A stretch of DNA of 64,000 bases from an uncultured Kangiella sp. Its GTDB lineage: Bacteria; Pseudomonadota; Gammaproteobacteria; Enterobacterales; Kangiellaceae. Below are positions 56,050 through 64,000 of the stretch, piece by piece. How positions within the stretch are numbered: position 1 is the stretch's first letter; every line of letters begins with the position of its first letter. Position numbers and translations under genes: made by a program. The notes beneath the pieces are model-generated. The model saw only the letters and a list, made by a program, of their open reading frames with translations. It made no database searches and was not told where the DNA came from. The stretch lies in the NCBI GenBank assembly GCA_950096615.1, contig CATNCP010000009.1, forward strand, positions 1-64,000. The letters are read 5' to 3'.

Positions 56050-56398
56050 TCACAATATCAATAACTTGGATAATACTGATTAGAGTACATGCCTTAAATA
56101 AATGTTCCAACCGAATTTATCACTATTTGTTTGAACTATTTGTAAAAACTGATGACTAATCTAGTGAAAGGATAAGATTTCTTTGTTGTTGTTCTTCGAA
56201 AGAAGAGTTTTTAAGAAGCAAGTTTTAAGATACAAGTTATTGAAAGTGCTACAAAGTTTTGTCGTGTAAATTTTCTTTGTAAGTGTTTAAAGAGTGTTTT
56301 AAAGAGTTGTTAGTCATAAAGAATCAGGCCAACCCACGGGTTGGCCTTTCTTTTATCTGAATGTTTTTAATTGCATTTTTTACAATTAAATCAGTATG
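56050..56398. other. 349-base gap between the AsmA gene and glnS
   Basis: I see no protein gene. The right part (56160-56320) is poor in C on the plus strand and has short near-repeats. AGGCCAACCC and GGGTTGGCCT (56326-56347, ACG loop) form a strong stem followed by TTCTTTT on the plus strand; on the minus strand the T tract is weaker. It may terminate glnS or mark a plus-strand RNA. Confidence 0.5.
56326..56354. terminator. Terminator hairpin near the glnS end
   Basis: AGGCCAACCC and GGGTTGGCCT form a 10-base stem with an ACG loop, followed by TTCTTTTA on the plus strand and by GATTCTTT on the minus strand. glnS ends 45 bases away on the minus strand. Confidence 0.75.
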
Positions 56399-58081
56399 TT
56401 AACCATTCCAAGAGTCGCGCAACGTCACTGTCCGGTTCAACACCAAGTTGTCCGAGCTATTCTCATAACGATCGGTGGTAAAATAACCTTCTCGCTCAAA
56501 CTGAAAACGTGTTTCAGGCTCGGCATCGGCCACACTCGGCTCAACCATCGCTTTGATCACTGATAATGAGTCAGGATTAAGAGCTTGATTGAAGTCATCC
56601 ATGGCACCAGGGTTAGGCACATTAAATAGGCGATCATATAAACGCACGGTCGCTTCTTTAGCATATTTTGCCGAAACCCAGTGGATCACGCCTCGAACCT
56701 TCCGCCCTTCTGGATTTTTACCCAAAGTATCAGGGTCATACGTACAGTGAAGCTCTTTAACCTCACCATTATCGTCCAGTATCGCTTCATCAGCGCGGAT
56801 CACGTAAGCGTTGCGCAATCGTACCTCGCCATCTTTAACCAAACGCTTGTACTTTTTATTGGCACTTTCGCGGTAATCAGCACGGTCAATATACAGCTCA
56901 CGAGTAAATGGTAGATCACGCGTGCCCATTTCTTCGATTTTCGGATGATTCATGCCCTGAACCGTTTCTTCTTTATCTTCTGGATAATTAGTAATAATGA
57001 CTTTTATCGGGTCTAGCACCGCCATTCGACGTTCCGCAGTATCGTTTAGATCATTTCGGACAGCATCTTCTAGTAGCGTCATGTCACTGACACTATTCAC
57101 TTTGCTGATTCCAACAGCTTTACAAAAATCTCGAATCGACTGAGGCGTATAACCGCGACGACGCATGCCTGCAATAGTTGGCATACGCGGGTCATCCCAG
57201 CCATCCACTTTTCCGTCGTCGACCAACTGTGTCAGTTTACGCTTAGAAGTAATGGTGTAAGCTAAATTTAAGCGCGAAAATTCAATTTGCTGTGGGCGTG
57301 CAGGCGCATCAATATGGTCCAATACCCAGTCGTATAACGGACGATTGACTTCAAACTCCAAGGTACAAAGAGAGTGCGTAATGTTTTCAATTGCATCAGA
57401 AATACAGTGAGTAAAGTCATACATCGGATAAATGCACCACTTATCACCCGTGCGAATATGGTGTAAACGACGAATACGGTACAAAACAGGGTCACGCATC
57501 AGCATATTCGGATGGGCCATATCAATTTTGGCGCGTAACACCATCTGCCCATCGGCGTACTCGCCCGCTTTCATCTTACGGAACTGCTCTAAGCTCTCCT
57601 CCGAAGGACGCTCACGATAAGGGCTATTTTTCCCTGGCGTTTGGAAGTTTCCTCGGTTCTTTGCAATATCATCAGCCGGCTGCTCATCAACGTAAGCCAA
57701 GTCTTTACTGATCAACTCTTCAGCAAACTGATACAAGTCATCAAAGTAATCTGATGAGTGGCGCACGTCACCATCCCACTCAAAGCCTAGCCAACGAACA
57801 TCATCTTCGATGGAGCGAGCGAACTCTTCGCTTTCTTTCGCGGGATTCGTGTCGTCAAAACGCAAGTTACATGGCGCTTGGTAGTCTTCAGCAATTCCGA
57901 AATTTAAACAAATTGATTTGGCGTGTCCCACGTGCAAATAGCCATTCGGCTCGGGTGGAAAACGCGTATGCACACGACCATCGTTTTTACCGTCGGCCAG
58001 ATCTTGGTTGATCTTATTACGGATAAAGTTCGTTGGTGTTGAATTTTCAGTGGTTTTTTCCGTTGAGTTAGTCTCAGACAT
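56399..58081 (-). CDS. glnS: Glutaminyl-tRNA synthetase
   Basis: GlnS charges tRNA-Gln. From ATG 58081 it has 560 residues (E. coli 554). The class I motifs are [15 protein letters not shown] (HIGH) and TSKRKL (KMSKS-type), with the Rossmann region and the two C-terminal anticodon-binding beta barrels. The frame can start at GTG 58096, five codons earlier; neither has a strong ribosome site. Confidence 0.97.
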   Translation of the reverse strand: MSETNSTEKTTENSTPTNFIRNKINQDLADGKNDGRVHTRFPPEPNGYLHVGHAKSICLNFGIAEDYQAPCNLRFDDTNPAKESEEFARSIEDDVRWLGFEWDGDVRHSSDYFDDLYQFAEELISKDLAYVDEQPADDIAKNRGNFQTPGKNSPYRERPSEESLEQFRKMKAGEYADGQMVLRAKIDMAHPNMLMRDPVLYRIRRLHHIRTGDKWCIYPMYDFTHCISDAIENITHSLCTLEFEVNRPLYDWVLDHIDAPARPQQIEFSRLNLAYTITSKRKLTQLVDDGKVDGWDDPRMPTIAGMRRRGYTPQSIRDFCKAVGISKVNSVSDMTLLEDAVRNDLNDTAERRMAVLDPIKVIITNYPEDKEETVQGMNHPKIEEMGTRDLPFTRELYIDRADYRESANKKYKRLVKDGEVRLRNAYVIRADEAILDDNGEVKELHCTYDPDTLGKNPEGRKVRGVIHWVSAKYAKEATVRLYDRLFNVPNPGAMDDFNQALNPDSLSVIKAMVEPSVADAEPETRFQFEREGYFTTDRYENSSDNLVLNRTVTLRDSWNG

Positions 58082-58250
58082 ATTGGAATTGCTCACACAG
58101 TATCAAGTTGATTCAATCAAGCCACAGGCTTGTCGCCAGTCCTAGTAAGAACAGGCAAGTTCATTTCACAAGCCAGTGATTTTAACGGGATTTAAAGACT
58201 AATGCGATAGCTATTAGCCTAAAATGGGTGCTTTACGCAAAAAAGCAAGA

Positions 58251-58826
58251 CTATTGCTGTTGGACGATTTCGGCTATTTGTTTTGCGAGCTGCTGTAGCA
58301 AACGACGTTCAGCAGACACCACAGCGGCATAATTATTGCCGCTCAAGCTTTCGGTAATCGCAAAAGCACGGGCAATGGACGGCCCCTGCGGACTCGTCAA
58401 CACCATCTTCGCCTCTAAATAAGCTGATGACTCATCAAAACTGGCATCAAAGCGCTTAATATCCAACTGAATAGCATAATCAACTTGATCCGATTTACGC
58501 CACGGGTATTCGAATACATCGTCGGTATTTAATTGATTCGCCAAATCGTACTGCAATGAACTGATAATCAATCCCCTTAGGTCAGACGCCCAACGGTCAA
58601 ACTCAGAAAATATAATTTGGCTGGTATTAGTCCGAATAGCAATTTGCGGTTTATGTAAATAATCAGCAACACTGACTGGGCCTAGGCCAACTCGAAGGTT
58701 ACCTGTTCTCTCAGTTTGGCTCAGTTCATTTTCCAACAAATAAAAGTTGGAGCTGGGTGAGCGCGTTGAGCAAGCACTTACCAGCAGTAACGCTGATGCC
58801 GTCAAACTAATCAGTAAATATTTCAT
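58251..58826 (-). CDS. PqiC-like auxiliary lipoprotein of an MCE transporter
   Basis: This 191-residue protein has a lipoprotein signal ending VSAC (Cys19). The DUF330/PqiC-like domain starts SNFYLLENE, with VGLGPVSVADYLHKPQI typical. In PqiABC and related systems this lipoprotein sits at the outer membrane at the end of the lipid tunnel. It is the last gene of a four-gene MCE operon and overlaps the MlaD-like gene by four bases. Confidence 0.9.
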   Translation of the reverse strand: MKYLLISLTASALLLVSACSTRSPSSNFYLLENELSQTERTGNLRVGLGPVSVADYLHKPQIAIRTNTSQIIFSEFDRWASDLRGLIISSLQYDLANQLNTDDVFEYPWRKSDQVDYAIQLDIKRFDASFDESSAYLEAKMVLTSPQGPSIARAFAITESLSGNNYAAVVSAERRLLQQLAKQIAEIVQQQ

Positions 58827-59800
58827 TGCTTATCCTTACCATAAATCAATGCTTCTGGATGACGCTCTAAGTAATCCGTCAATAAACGTATAGAGTGAGC
58901 AGCTTTGGACAATTCTTCTAAGGTTTGATTGAGCTGGAACTGAACCTCTGAGTCTTGACCATAAGTGTGCTCAACCGAAGCGACTAATTGTTGGGTCTCC
59001 GTTAATACCTTCTCCAAGCCCTCAAAACGCTGCTCCATACTAGTAACGAGCTTTGGAACGGTATCATTGAGATTCTTAGCAAACTTTTCGTATTCATCCA
59101 TAGTCTGCTTGAACTCAATAGCCACCGGCTTGATTTCATTATTGAACGTATCGGCGACCTCACGATAGCGATTGATGGTTTCATTTAAGTTCGTCAGGCT
59201 GCTATTTAAATCGGTGCTGGTAATCAGGGTATTAGCATTCTCCAGCAAGGTATTCATATTTTCCGCGATATCAGCCAGCGGTAACTTTGATACCTCGTCC
59301 GCGAAGACACTTAAGGCGCTCGGAGCTGTTGGAAACTCAGTCACGTCCTGAATAATACCCCGTCTTTTGATAGGGACTTCCGGACGAAACTCTAAAGCAA
59401 TTCTCATCTTACCGGTGACCAAACTTTGAGTTTCTAATGTCCCCTTTAACCCCTTCTCGACAATACGATTGGTGATGTCCTTCATGTCCTCTTCGCCGGC
59501 ATGCCCATTTAAGCCTTTGAAGCTATCAGGGTAAATATTGACGTAAACTGGGGTGTAAATATCCAAACTTTCACGATCAGAAACGACTTCGATCTTCTTC
59601 ACTGAGCCGACTTTAACGCCTTTGAACACCACTGGAGAGCCTTCATCCAACCCCGCTAAAGAACCATCAAAAAACATCACAAAATGATTCACAGGCTCAT
59701 TGAACCGCGCTTTTGCAAAAAACAAAATGGCTCCAACCAGCAACACGATGGCTCCTAAAACAAAGCCGCCAATAGCTGTGGATTGTGATTTATTACTCAT
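58823..59800 (-). CDS. MlaD-family MCE protein
   Basis: This 325-residue protein has one N-terminal membrane helix (about 10-30) and a single MCE domain (about 38-120, GLDEGSPVVFKGVKVGSVKKIEV). A long helical C-terminal region (LNETINRYREVADTFNNEI, LETVTQQLVASV-like) could form a needle. MCE rings carry phospholipids across the periplasm. The start lies 19 bases after the ATPase gene. Confidence 0.92.
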   Translation of the reverse strand: MSNKSQSTAIGGFVLGAIVLLVGAILFFAKARFNEPVNHFVMFFDGSLAGLDEGSPVVFKGVKVGSVKKIEVVSDRESLDIYTPVYVNIYPDSFKGLNGHAGEEDMKDITNRIVEKGLKGTLETQSLVTGKMRIALEFRPEVPIKRRGIIQDVTEFPTAPSALSVFADEVSKLPLADIAENMNTLLENANTLITSTDLNSSLTNLNETINRYREVADTFNNEIKPVAIEFKQTMDEYEKFAKNLNDTVPKLVTSMEQRFEGLEKVLTETQQLVASVEHTYGQDSEVQFQLNQTLEELSKAAHSIRLLTDYLERHPEALIYGKDKQ

Positions 59801-59819
59801 CGTTTGTTATTCCTTACCT

Positions 59820-60620
59820 TTACTCACCCTCACCGCGAGTTAAAAACCGTCTAACCGTTTCGTGCTCAGAATGCTTCACTAATTCGTTGGGATCGCCGGT
59901 GGTTAACATGGTTTTTGTCTCCGCGTCTAAAAACACCGAATTATTACCAATCGTAAAAATGCTGGCTAACTCGTGTGTTACCACCACCAAAGTGCAGCCC
60001 AAGTTATCTCTTAACTGTAATATCAGATCATCCAACAGTCGAGCGCTAATCGGATCGAGCCCCGCTGAAGGCTCGTCTAAAAATAAAATATCCGGCTCCA
60101 GTGCTAATGCTCTGGCTAAACCGGCGCGCTTGCGCATACCACCACTGATTTCAGCAGGGTAATAATCCTCAAAACCATTCAGCCCAACCAAAGCCAGCTT
60201 AAGAGACGCCAAGTGCAAAATATCCTTTTCCGACAAATCCGTGAACTCGCCGAGTGGCAGAGCAATATTTTCCGCCAGTGTCATTGAGCTCCATAAGGCG
60301 CCACTTTGGTATAAAACGCCGCATCGCTGCATTAATTGTTGTCGCTGACTATCGGCGCACTGCCAAAAGTCGATGTAATCAGAGTCCAGCTGTGCCTGCC
60401 CAGGGTCTGAGTGAAATAGCACACGCCCTTCTGCTGGCTGCTTTAAGCCTATAAAATGCTTCAATAAAGTACTTTTACCGCAACCACTGCCGCCCATGAT
60501 GATAAAAATATCTTGCGGCTTTATATCGAACGTTAGGTTCTTCTGCACTACATAGTCGCCATAGGCCATGGCCAAGTTATCTGCCTTGATAATGCTGTTA
60601 TTTAACGACTTATCGGCCAT
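59820..60620 (-). CDS. MlaF-type ABC ATPase
   Basis: This 266-residue ATPase energises the MCE transporter. It has Walker A GGSGCGKSTLLKH, signature ISGGMRKRAGLARA (the MlaF-type GGM), Walker B DILFLDEPSAGLDP and the switch His in VVVTHEL. It ends with a charged tail. It is translationally coupled to the permease gene, whose stop is two bases upstream. Confidence 0.94.
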   Translation of the reverse strand: MADKSLNNSIIKADNLAMAYGDYVVQKNLTFDIKPQDIFIIMGGSGCGKSTLLKHFIGLKQPAEGRVLFHSDPGQAQLDSDYIDFWQCADSQRQQLMQRCGVLYQSGALWSSMTLAENIALPLGEFTDLSEKDILHLASLKLALVGLNGFEDYYPAEISGGMRKRAGLARALALEPDILFLDEPSAGLDPISARLLDDLILQLRDNLGCTLVVVTHELASIFTIGNNSVFLDAETKTMLTTGDPNELVKHSEHETVRRFLTRGEGE

Positions 60621-60622
60621 GA

Positions 60623-61741
60623 CTAGATCCCTAACAAGCTGGTAACGATGGCGAATAATCCATCAATAACAATAATGAACACCACCCCAGCGACCACAGC
60701 CGAAGTCGCCGCATCGCCTACAGCCGAAGCGCTTCGGCCCGATAACATTCCATTCATACAGCCAGTTATCGCAATAACAATGCCAAAGATAAACGCTTTA
60801 ATCAGCCCTAAGCTAATATCCGTCATATCAATGGCATTAACCGTTTGTGTCCAGTATTCGGTAAAACTCAAGCCCATTGCTCCGATACTGATCATGGCGC
60901 CGCCTAAAATACCCAGCACATTGGCGTAAAGGCAAAGTAGCGGCATCATGATAATCAGCGCTAGAATTCGTGGTAACACGATAAAGTCCATGGGTGAGAT
61001 ACCCAAGGTCTTATAGGCATCAATTTCCTCATTGACCTGCATAGTGCCGATTCGAGCAGCAAAGGCAGCGCCAGTCCGTCCCGCCATAATGATGCCGGTC
61101 ATCATGCACCCCATTTCGCGCACCATGGCAATTCCTACCAAATCGGCCACATACACTTCCGCACCAAACTGCTTTAACTGCACCGCGCCGACAAACGCTA
61201 GAATGATGCCGATGAGAACGCTAATCAGCGTGACAATGGGTAAGGCTTCGGGGCCTGTGTCAGAAAGAATCTCTCTAAGGTCCCGAGCGCGGAACCTTGC
61301 GCGCCCCCTGATGAGGCGATAAAAACTTTTAACGCTCTCTCCCAGAAAGAAGAAAAAACCTAAGGCTTCACGATAATCGGTTAAAACCTTATCCCCGATG
61401 TGTGCGAGTAATGTTGGCTGCGTCTTTTCTTTGCCTGCGCCTTGACGCTCCGGTACCTTATTAGCTAACTCAACTAATTCCAAAGCACCATTTGGCAAGG
61501 ACTGAAAGTTCAGATCCTGTGTTTGTTCCTTGCCCAAATTATCCAGCCGTAATAGCAAGCTGATCAGCGAACTATCCCAACTAGTAATAGCGCCGCCATC
61601 AACCAAAATAAAAGGAGTCTGCCTGTAATAATCCAGAATAGCTTCGGCATCTCTACCATCATGCCGAATCGTCCAATCGCCACAAAGCTTCAATGCTTTC
61701 TGACCATTGTCATCACTAATCTGATATCGGCTGGTGTTCAT
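60623..61741 (-). CDS. MlaE-type ABC permease with N-terminal STAS domain
   Basis: This 372-residue protein has an N-terminal STAS-like domain (about 1-95) and a MlaE permease of five to six helices, with PIVTLISVLIGIILAFVGA, FAARIGTMQVNEEIDAYKTLG and the C-terminal VVAGVVFIIVIDGLFAIV. The fused STAS domain replaces a separate MlaB. It is the first gene of the operon. I chose ATG 61741; TTG 61747, with a better-spaced GGAA, is possible. Confidence 0.93.
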   Translation of the reverse strand: MNTSRYQISDDNGQKALKLCGDWTIRHDGRDAEAILDYYRQTPFILVDGGAITSWDSSLISLLLRLDNLGKEQTQDLNFQSLPNGALELVELANKVPERQGAGKEKTQPTLLAHIGDKVLTDYREALGFFFFLGESVKSFYRLIRGRARFRARDLREILSDTGPEALPIVTLISVLIGIILAFVGAVQLKQFGAEVYVADLVGIAMVREMGCMMTGIIMAGRTGAAFAARIGTMQVNEEIDAYKTLGISPMDFIVLPRILALIIMMPLLCLYANVLGILGGAMISIGAMGLSFTEYWTQTVNAIDMTDISLGLIKAFIFGIVIAITGCMNGMLSGRSASAVGDAATSAVVAGVVFIIVIDGLFAIVTSLLGI

Positions 61742-61935
61742 TCCCAAATTTTTATTCCATTAAGAGTCTAAGTTGTTGATGGTGATAATTTTTCTAGTCG
61801 CAATCAGTTCATAGTAGCTAAGGAAAGGGTTAGCCGCAACTCAACAAGCTTTATGCATCATCAGGGCGAGTTGCTTTTCTTTTAAGCCACAATATAGGAC
61901 AATAGCAAGCCTTAATGAATTCTTCGTGAAGACCT

Positions 61936-62214
61936 ATGTCTGCAAAACAAGTGCCTGCAAAACAATCTTCCAAAACTAACTTTGAAACTCAACTCACGGA
62001 ATTAGAGTCGATCGTCGAACAGTTAGAGTCTGGCGAGTTACCATTAGAAGATGCGCTAAAAGTCTTTGAAAAAGGCGTCAAGCTGTCTCGACAATGCCAG
62101 CAATTGTTATCTGAAGCTGAACAAAAAGTTACGATCTTAATGGACAATGACTTGGTGGACAGTGATTTGGCAGATAACCAAGAGCAAGACTTCGACGCTC
62201 CTGACGAAGCGTAA
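61936..62214 (+). CDS. xseB: Exodeoxyribonuclease VII small subunit
   Basis: XseB is the small subunit of exonuclease VII and binds XseA as a coiled coil. It has 92 residues with the family core FETQLTELESIVEQLESGEL, PLEDALKVFEKGVKL and CQQLLSEAEQKV. It lies nine bases before ispA, the usual xseB-ispA-dxs order, and no xseA is nearby. Confidence 0.95.
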   Translation: MSAKQVPAKQSSKTNFETQLTELESIVEQLESGELPLEDALKVFEKGVKLSRQCQQLLSEAEQKVTILMDNDLVDSDLADNQEQDFDAPDEA

Positions 62215-62223
62215 GCCACGACC

Positions 62224-63114
62224 ATGACCATTGAACAACACTTGCAGCAATGGCAAGAGCAAGTCGCACAGTTGCTCGAAGCACGCCTACCGCAAAGCGA
62301 CTCGGTCCCGCATACGTTACATCAAGCCATGCGCTACGGTGCTTTAAATGGCGGCAAGCGTATTCGCCCGATCCTCGTTTTCGCCACTGGCGAGGCCTTA
62401 GGCGCCGATCAGCACGATCTTAGCTCGCCAGCCCTAGCCGTTGAGCTAATCCATTGCTACTCGCTGGTGCATGATGATTTGCCGGCCATGGACGATGATG
62501 ATTTGCGTCGCGGCAAGCCGACTTGTCATATTCAGTTTAATGAAGCCACCGCCATTCTTGCTGGTGATGCCTTGCATACACAAGCGTTCCAAGAGTTATC
62601 ATCGTTTACATTCAGCTCACAAGCTCAGCCACAACAGCTGGAAATGATTCGCGTGTTGGCCGAAGCTAGCGGCTCATTGGGTATGGGCGGCGGACAGGCG
62701 ATTGATTTAGAGTCGACTCAAAAAGTCATCGACTTGCCGATGTTGGAAAACATGCACCGCATGAAAACGGGCGCCTTAATTAAAGCCAGCGTCTTGCTGG
62801 GTGCATTAAGTGCCGGACCGCTGAAAGCTAACGAACGCCAAGCATTGATCGACTATGCCGATGCTATCGGCTTGGCTTTTCAAGTCAAAGACGATATTTT
62901 AGACATTGAGTCAGACACCGAAACACTGGGTAAGCCACAAGGTTCTGACCTTGAGAAAGAAAAAAACACTTATCCCGCGCTACTCGGTATTGAAGGATCA
63001 CGTCAAAAACTCGACGATTTATTACAATTAGCGCTACAAGCTTTGGCTCAGTTACCCTACAATACGCAGTTATTAGCCGATTTGGCTGAATTTATTGTCC
63101 ATCGAAAATCTTAA
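62224..63114 (+). CDS. ispA: Farnesyl diphosphate synthase
   Basis: IspA condenses isopentenyl diphosphate with dimethylallyl and geranyl diphosphate. It has 296 residues (E. coli 299). The first aspartate-rich motif is HDDLPAMDDDDLRRG, and GGKRIRP precedes it. The second is FQVKDDILDIESDTETLGK. It is cotranscribed with xseB and dxs. Confidence 0.97.
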   Translation: MTIEQHLQQWQEQVAQLLEARLPQSDSVPHTLHQAMRYGALNGGKRIRPILVFATGEALGADQHDLSSPALAVELIHCYSLVHDDLPAMDDDDLRRGKPTCHIQFNEATAILAGDALHTQAFQELSSFTFSSQAQPQQLEMIRVLAEASGSLGMGGGQAIDLESTQKVIDLPMLENMHRMKTGALIKASVLLGALSAGPLKANERQALIDYADAIGLAFQVKDDILDIESDTETLGKPQGSDLEKEKNTYPALLGIEGSRQKLDDLLQLALQALAQLPYNTQLLADLAEFIVHRKS

Positions 63115-63132
63115 TGGCATCTATCTAGACCT

Positions 63133-64000
63133 ATGAGCACTGATCTTTACCCACTATTGACGCACATCAATAACCCACACGACCTAAGAAAACTTGATAA
63201 AAGTCAACTGGTTGACGTGGCGGATGAGCTTCGCCAATACCTCATCAATACGATCAGTCAATGTGGCGGTCACTTCGCAGCAGGCTTAGGAACGGTAGAG
63301 CTGACGGTGGCACTGCACTATATGTTTGAGACGCCGGAAGACCGAATTGTATGGGACGTAGGTCACCAAGCTTACCCGCATAAAGTCTTAACCGAGCGTC
63401 GAGAGCAGCTACACACCATACGTCAAACCGATGGCCTACACCCTTTCCCGGTTCGCACCGAGTCTGAATACGACACTTTTGCTGTTGGACACTCCAGTAC
63501 GTCTATCAGTGCTGCTTTAGGCATGGCTTTAGCCGCCAAGCAACGCGGAGAAGACCGTCAATGTGTCGCAGTCATTGGTGATGGCGCTCTAACGGGCGGC
63601 ATGGCGTTTGAAGCCATGAATCATGCAGCCGATACTGACGCCAACTTGCTTGTGATCCTGAACGACAACGAAATGTCGATTTCCGAAAACGTCGGCGGCA
63701 TGAACCGCTATTTAGCCAAGCTGCTTGCCGGTCGTTTTTATCAGCGCGTTCGTGAAACGGGCAAAAAAGCACTCCATGGCATCAAGCCGTTATCTGAATT
63801 TGTCAGTCGTGCCGAAGAGCACATGAAAGGCATGGTATTACCCGGGACTCTATTTGAAGAGCTTGGCTTTAACTACAATGGTCCGATCGATGGTCATGAC
63901 CTTCCGACGCTACTCAGCACGCTGAATAACATTAAAGAGTTAAAAGGTCCGCAGTTTTTACACGTGGTCACGCGTAAAGGTAAAGGCTACGCACCCGCGG
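63133..64000 (+). CDS. dxs: 1-deoxy-D-xylulose-5-phosphate synthase (N-terminal part)
   Basis: Dxs makes DXP from pyruvate and glyceraldehyde 3-phosphate with thiamine diphosphate, the first step of the MEP isoprenoid route. The frame starts at ATG 63133, 19 bases after ispA, and runs off the window at 64000 with 289 residues visible. The TPP motif is [15 protein letters not shown], with [30 protein letters not shown] and [14 protein letters not shown] also present. The C-terminal two thirds lie outside. Confidence 0.96.
   Translation, partial: MSTDLYPLLTHINNPHDLRKLDKSQLVDVADELRQYLINTISQCGGHFAAGLGTVELTVALHYMFETPEDRIVWDVGHQAYPHKVLTERREQLHTIRQTDGLHPFPVRTESEYDTFAVGHSSTSISAALGMALAAKQRGEDRQCVAVIGDGALTGGMAFEAMNHAADTDANLLVILNDNEMSISENVGGMNRYLAKLLAGRFYQRVRETGKKALHGIKPLSEFVSRAEEHMKGMVLPGTLFEELGFNYNGPIDGHDLPTLLSTLNNIKELKGPQFLHVVTRKGKGYAPA

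Overview
The window is a contiguous piece of a gammaproteobacterial chromosome of moderate GC, densely coded and with little intergenic space. The backbone orn–nnrD–tsaE–amiB–mutL–miaA–hfq–hflX–hflK–hflC–yjeT–purA and the pair rnr–rlmB are the Escherichia-type gene order. The arginine genes, however, are of the Xanthomonas type. That mixture and the protein sequences suggest a marine gammaproteobacterium near Kangiella; this is an inference, not a proven assignment. I see no phage, plasmid, transposase, CRISPR array, tRNA or rRNA gene.

Layout. 1-1363: the end of pxpB and pxpC (5-oxoproline to glutamate). 1365-5640: an unknown secreted protein, rlmB, rnr and a small lipoprotein, all on the minus strand. 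5784-7205: hldE (LPS heptose). 7286-14448: a minus-strand arginine operon argF'-argG-argE-argBA-argC-argH. Its first gene is N-acetylornithine carbamoyltransferase, so the pathway runs through N-acetylcitrulline. The operon is preceded by a 34-codon leader peptide with four clustered arginine codons and a complete 1:2 / 2:3 / 3:4 attenuator. 14511-21166: a lipoprotein behind a Pho-box-like promoter, an S10 peptidase, efpL behind a possible regulatory leader, a Sel1-like protein, catalase and a DUF1653 protein. 21189-35097: a DUF418 membrane protein, purA and the long hfl/mut/ami/orn cluster.

35205-38910: phhB, rsgA, a small membrane protein, a diverged remnant of the rsgA 3' end, a cluster of hairpins with AGGAC loops, psd and a cytochrome b561. 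39075-42278: a VpsR-like regulator with degenerate ATPase motifs, a DUF937 protein, an alkyltransferase-like protein, a DksA-type zinc finger and a YqcC protein. 42427-47676: a FecA-like TonB receptor behind a Fur-box-like site, then a RegB/RegA redox two-component system divergent from a methionine-rich outer-membrane protein, with a RegA-box-like palindrome between them.

47879-58081: a lipoprotein, greB, an LpxR-type lipid A deacylase, an Smr protein, uup, a methyltransferase, a DUF4097 protein, an AsmA protein and glnS. 58251-61741: a four-gene MCE (Mla-like) lipid transporter. 61936-64000: xseB, ispA and the start of dxs, which runs off the window.

The most notable items are the arginine attenuator, the acetylcitrulline operon it controls, the allele scar downstream of rsgA with its neighbouring hairpin element, and the predicted Pho, Fur and RegA sites.
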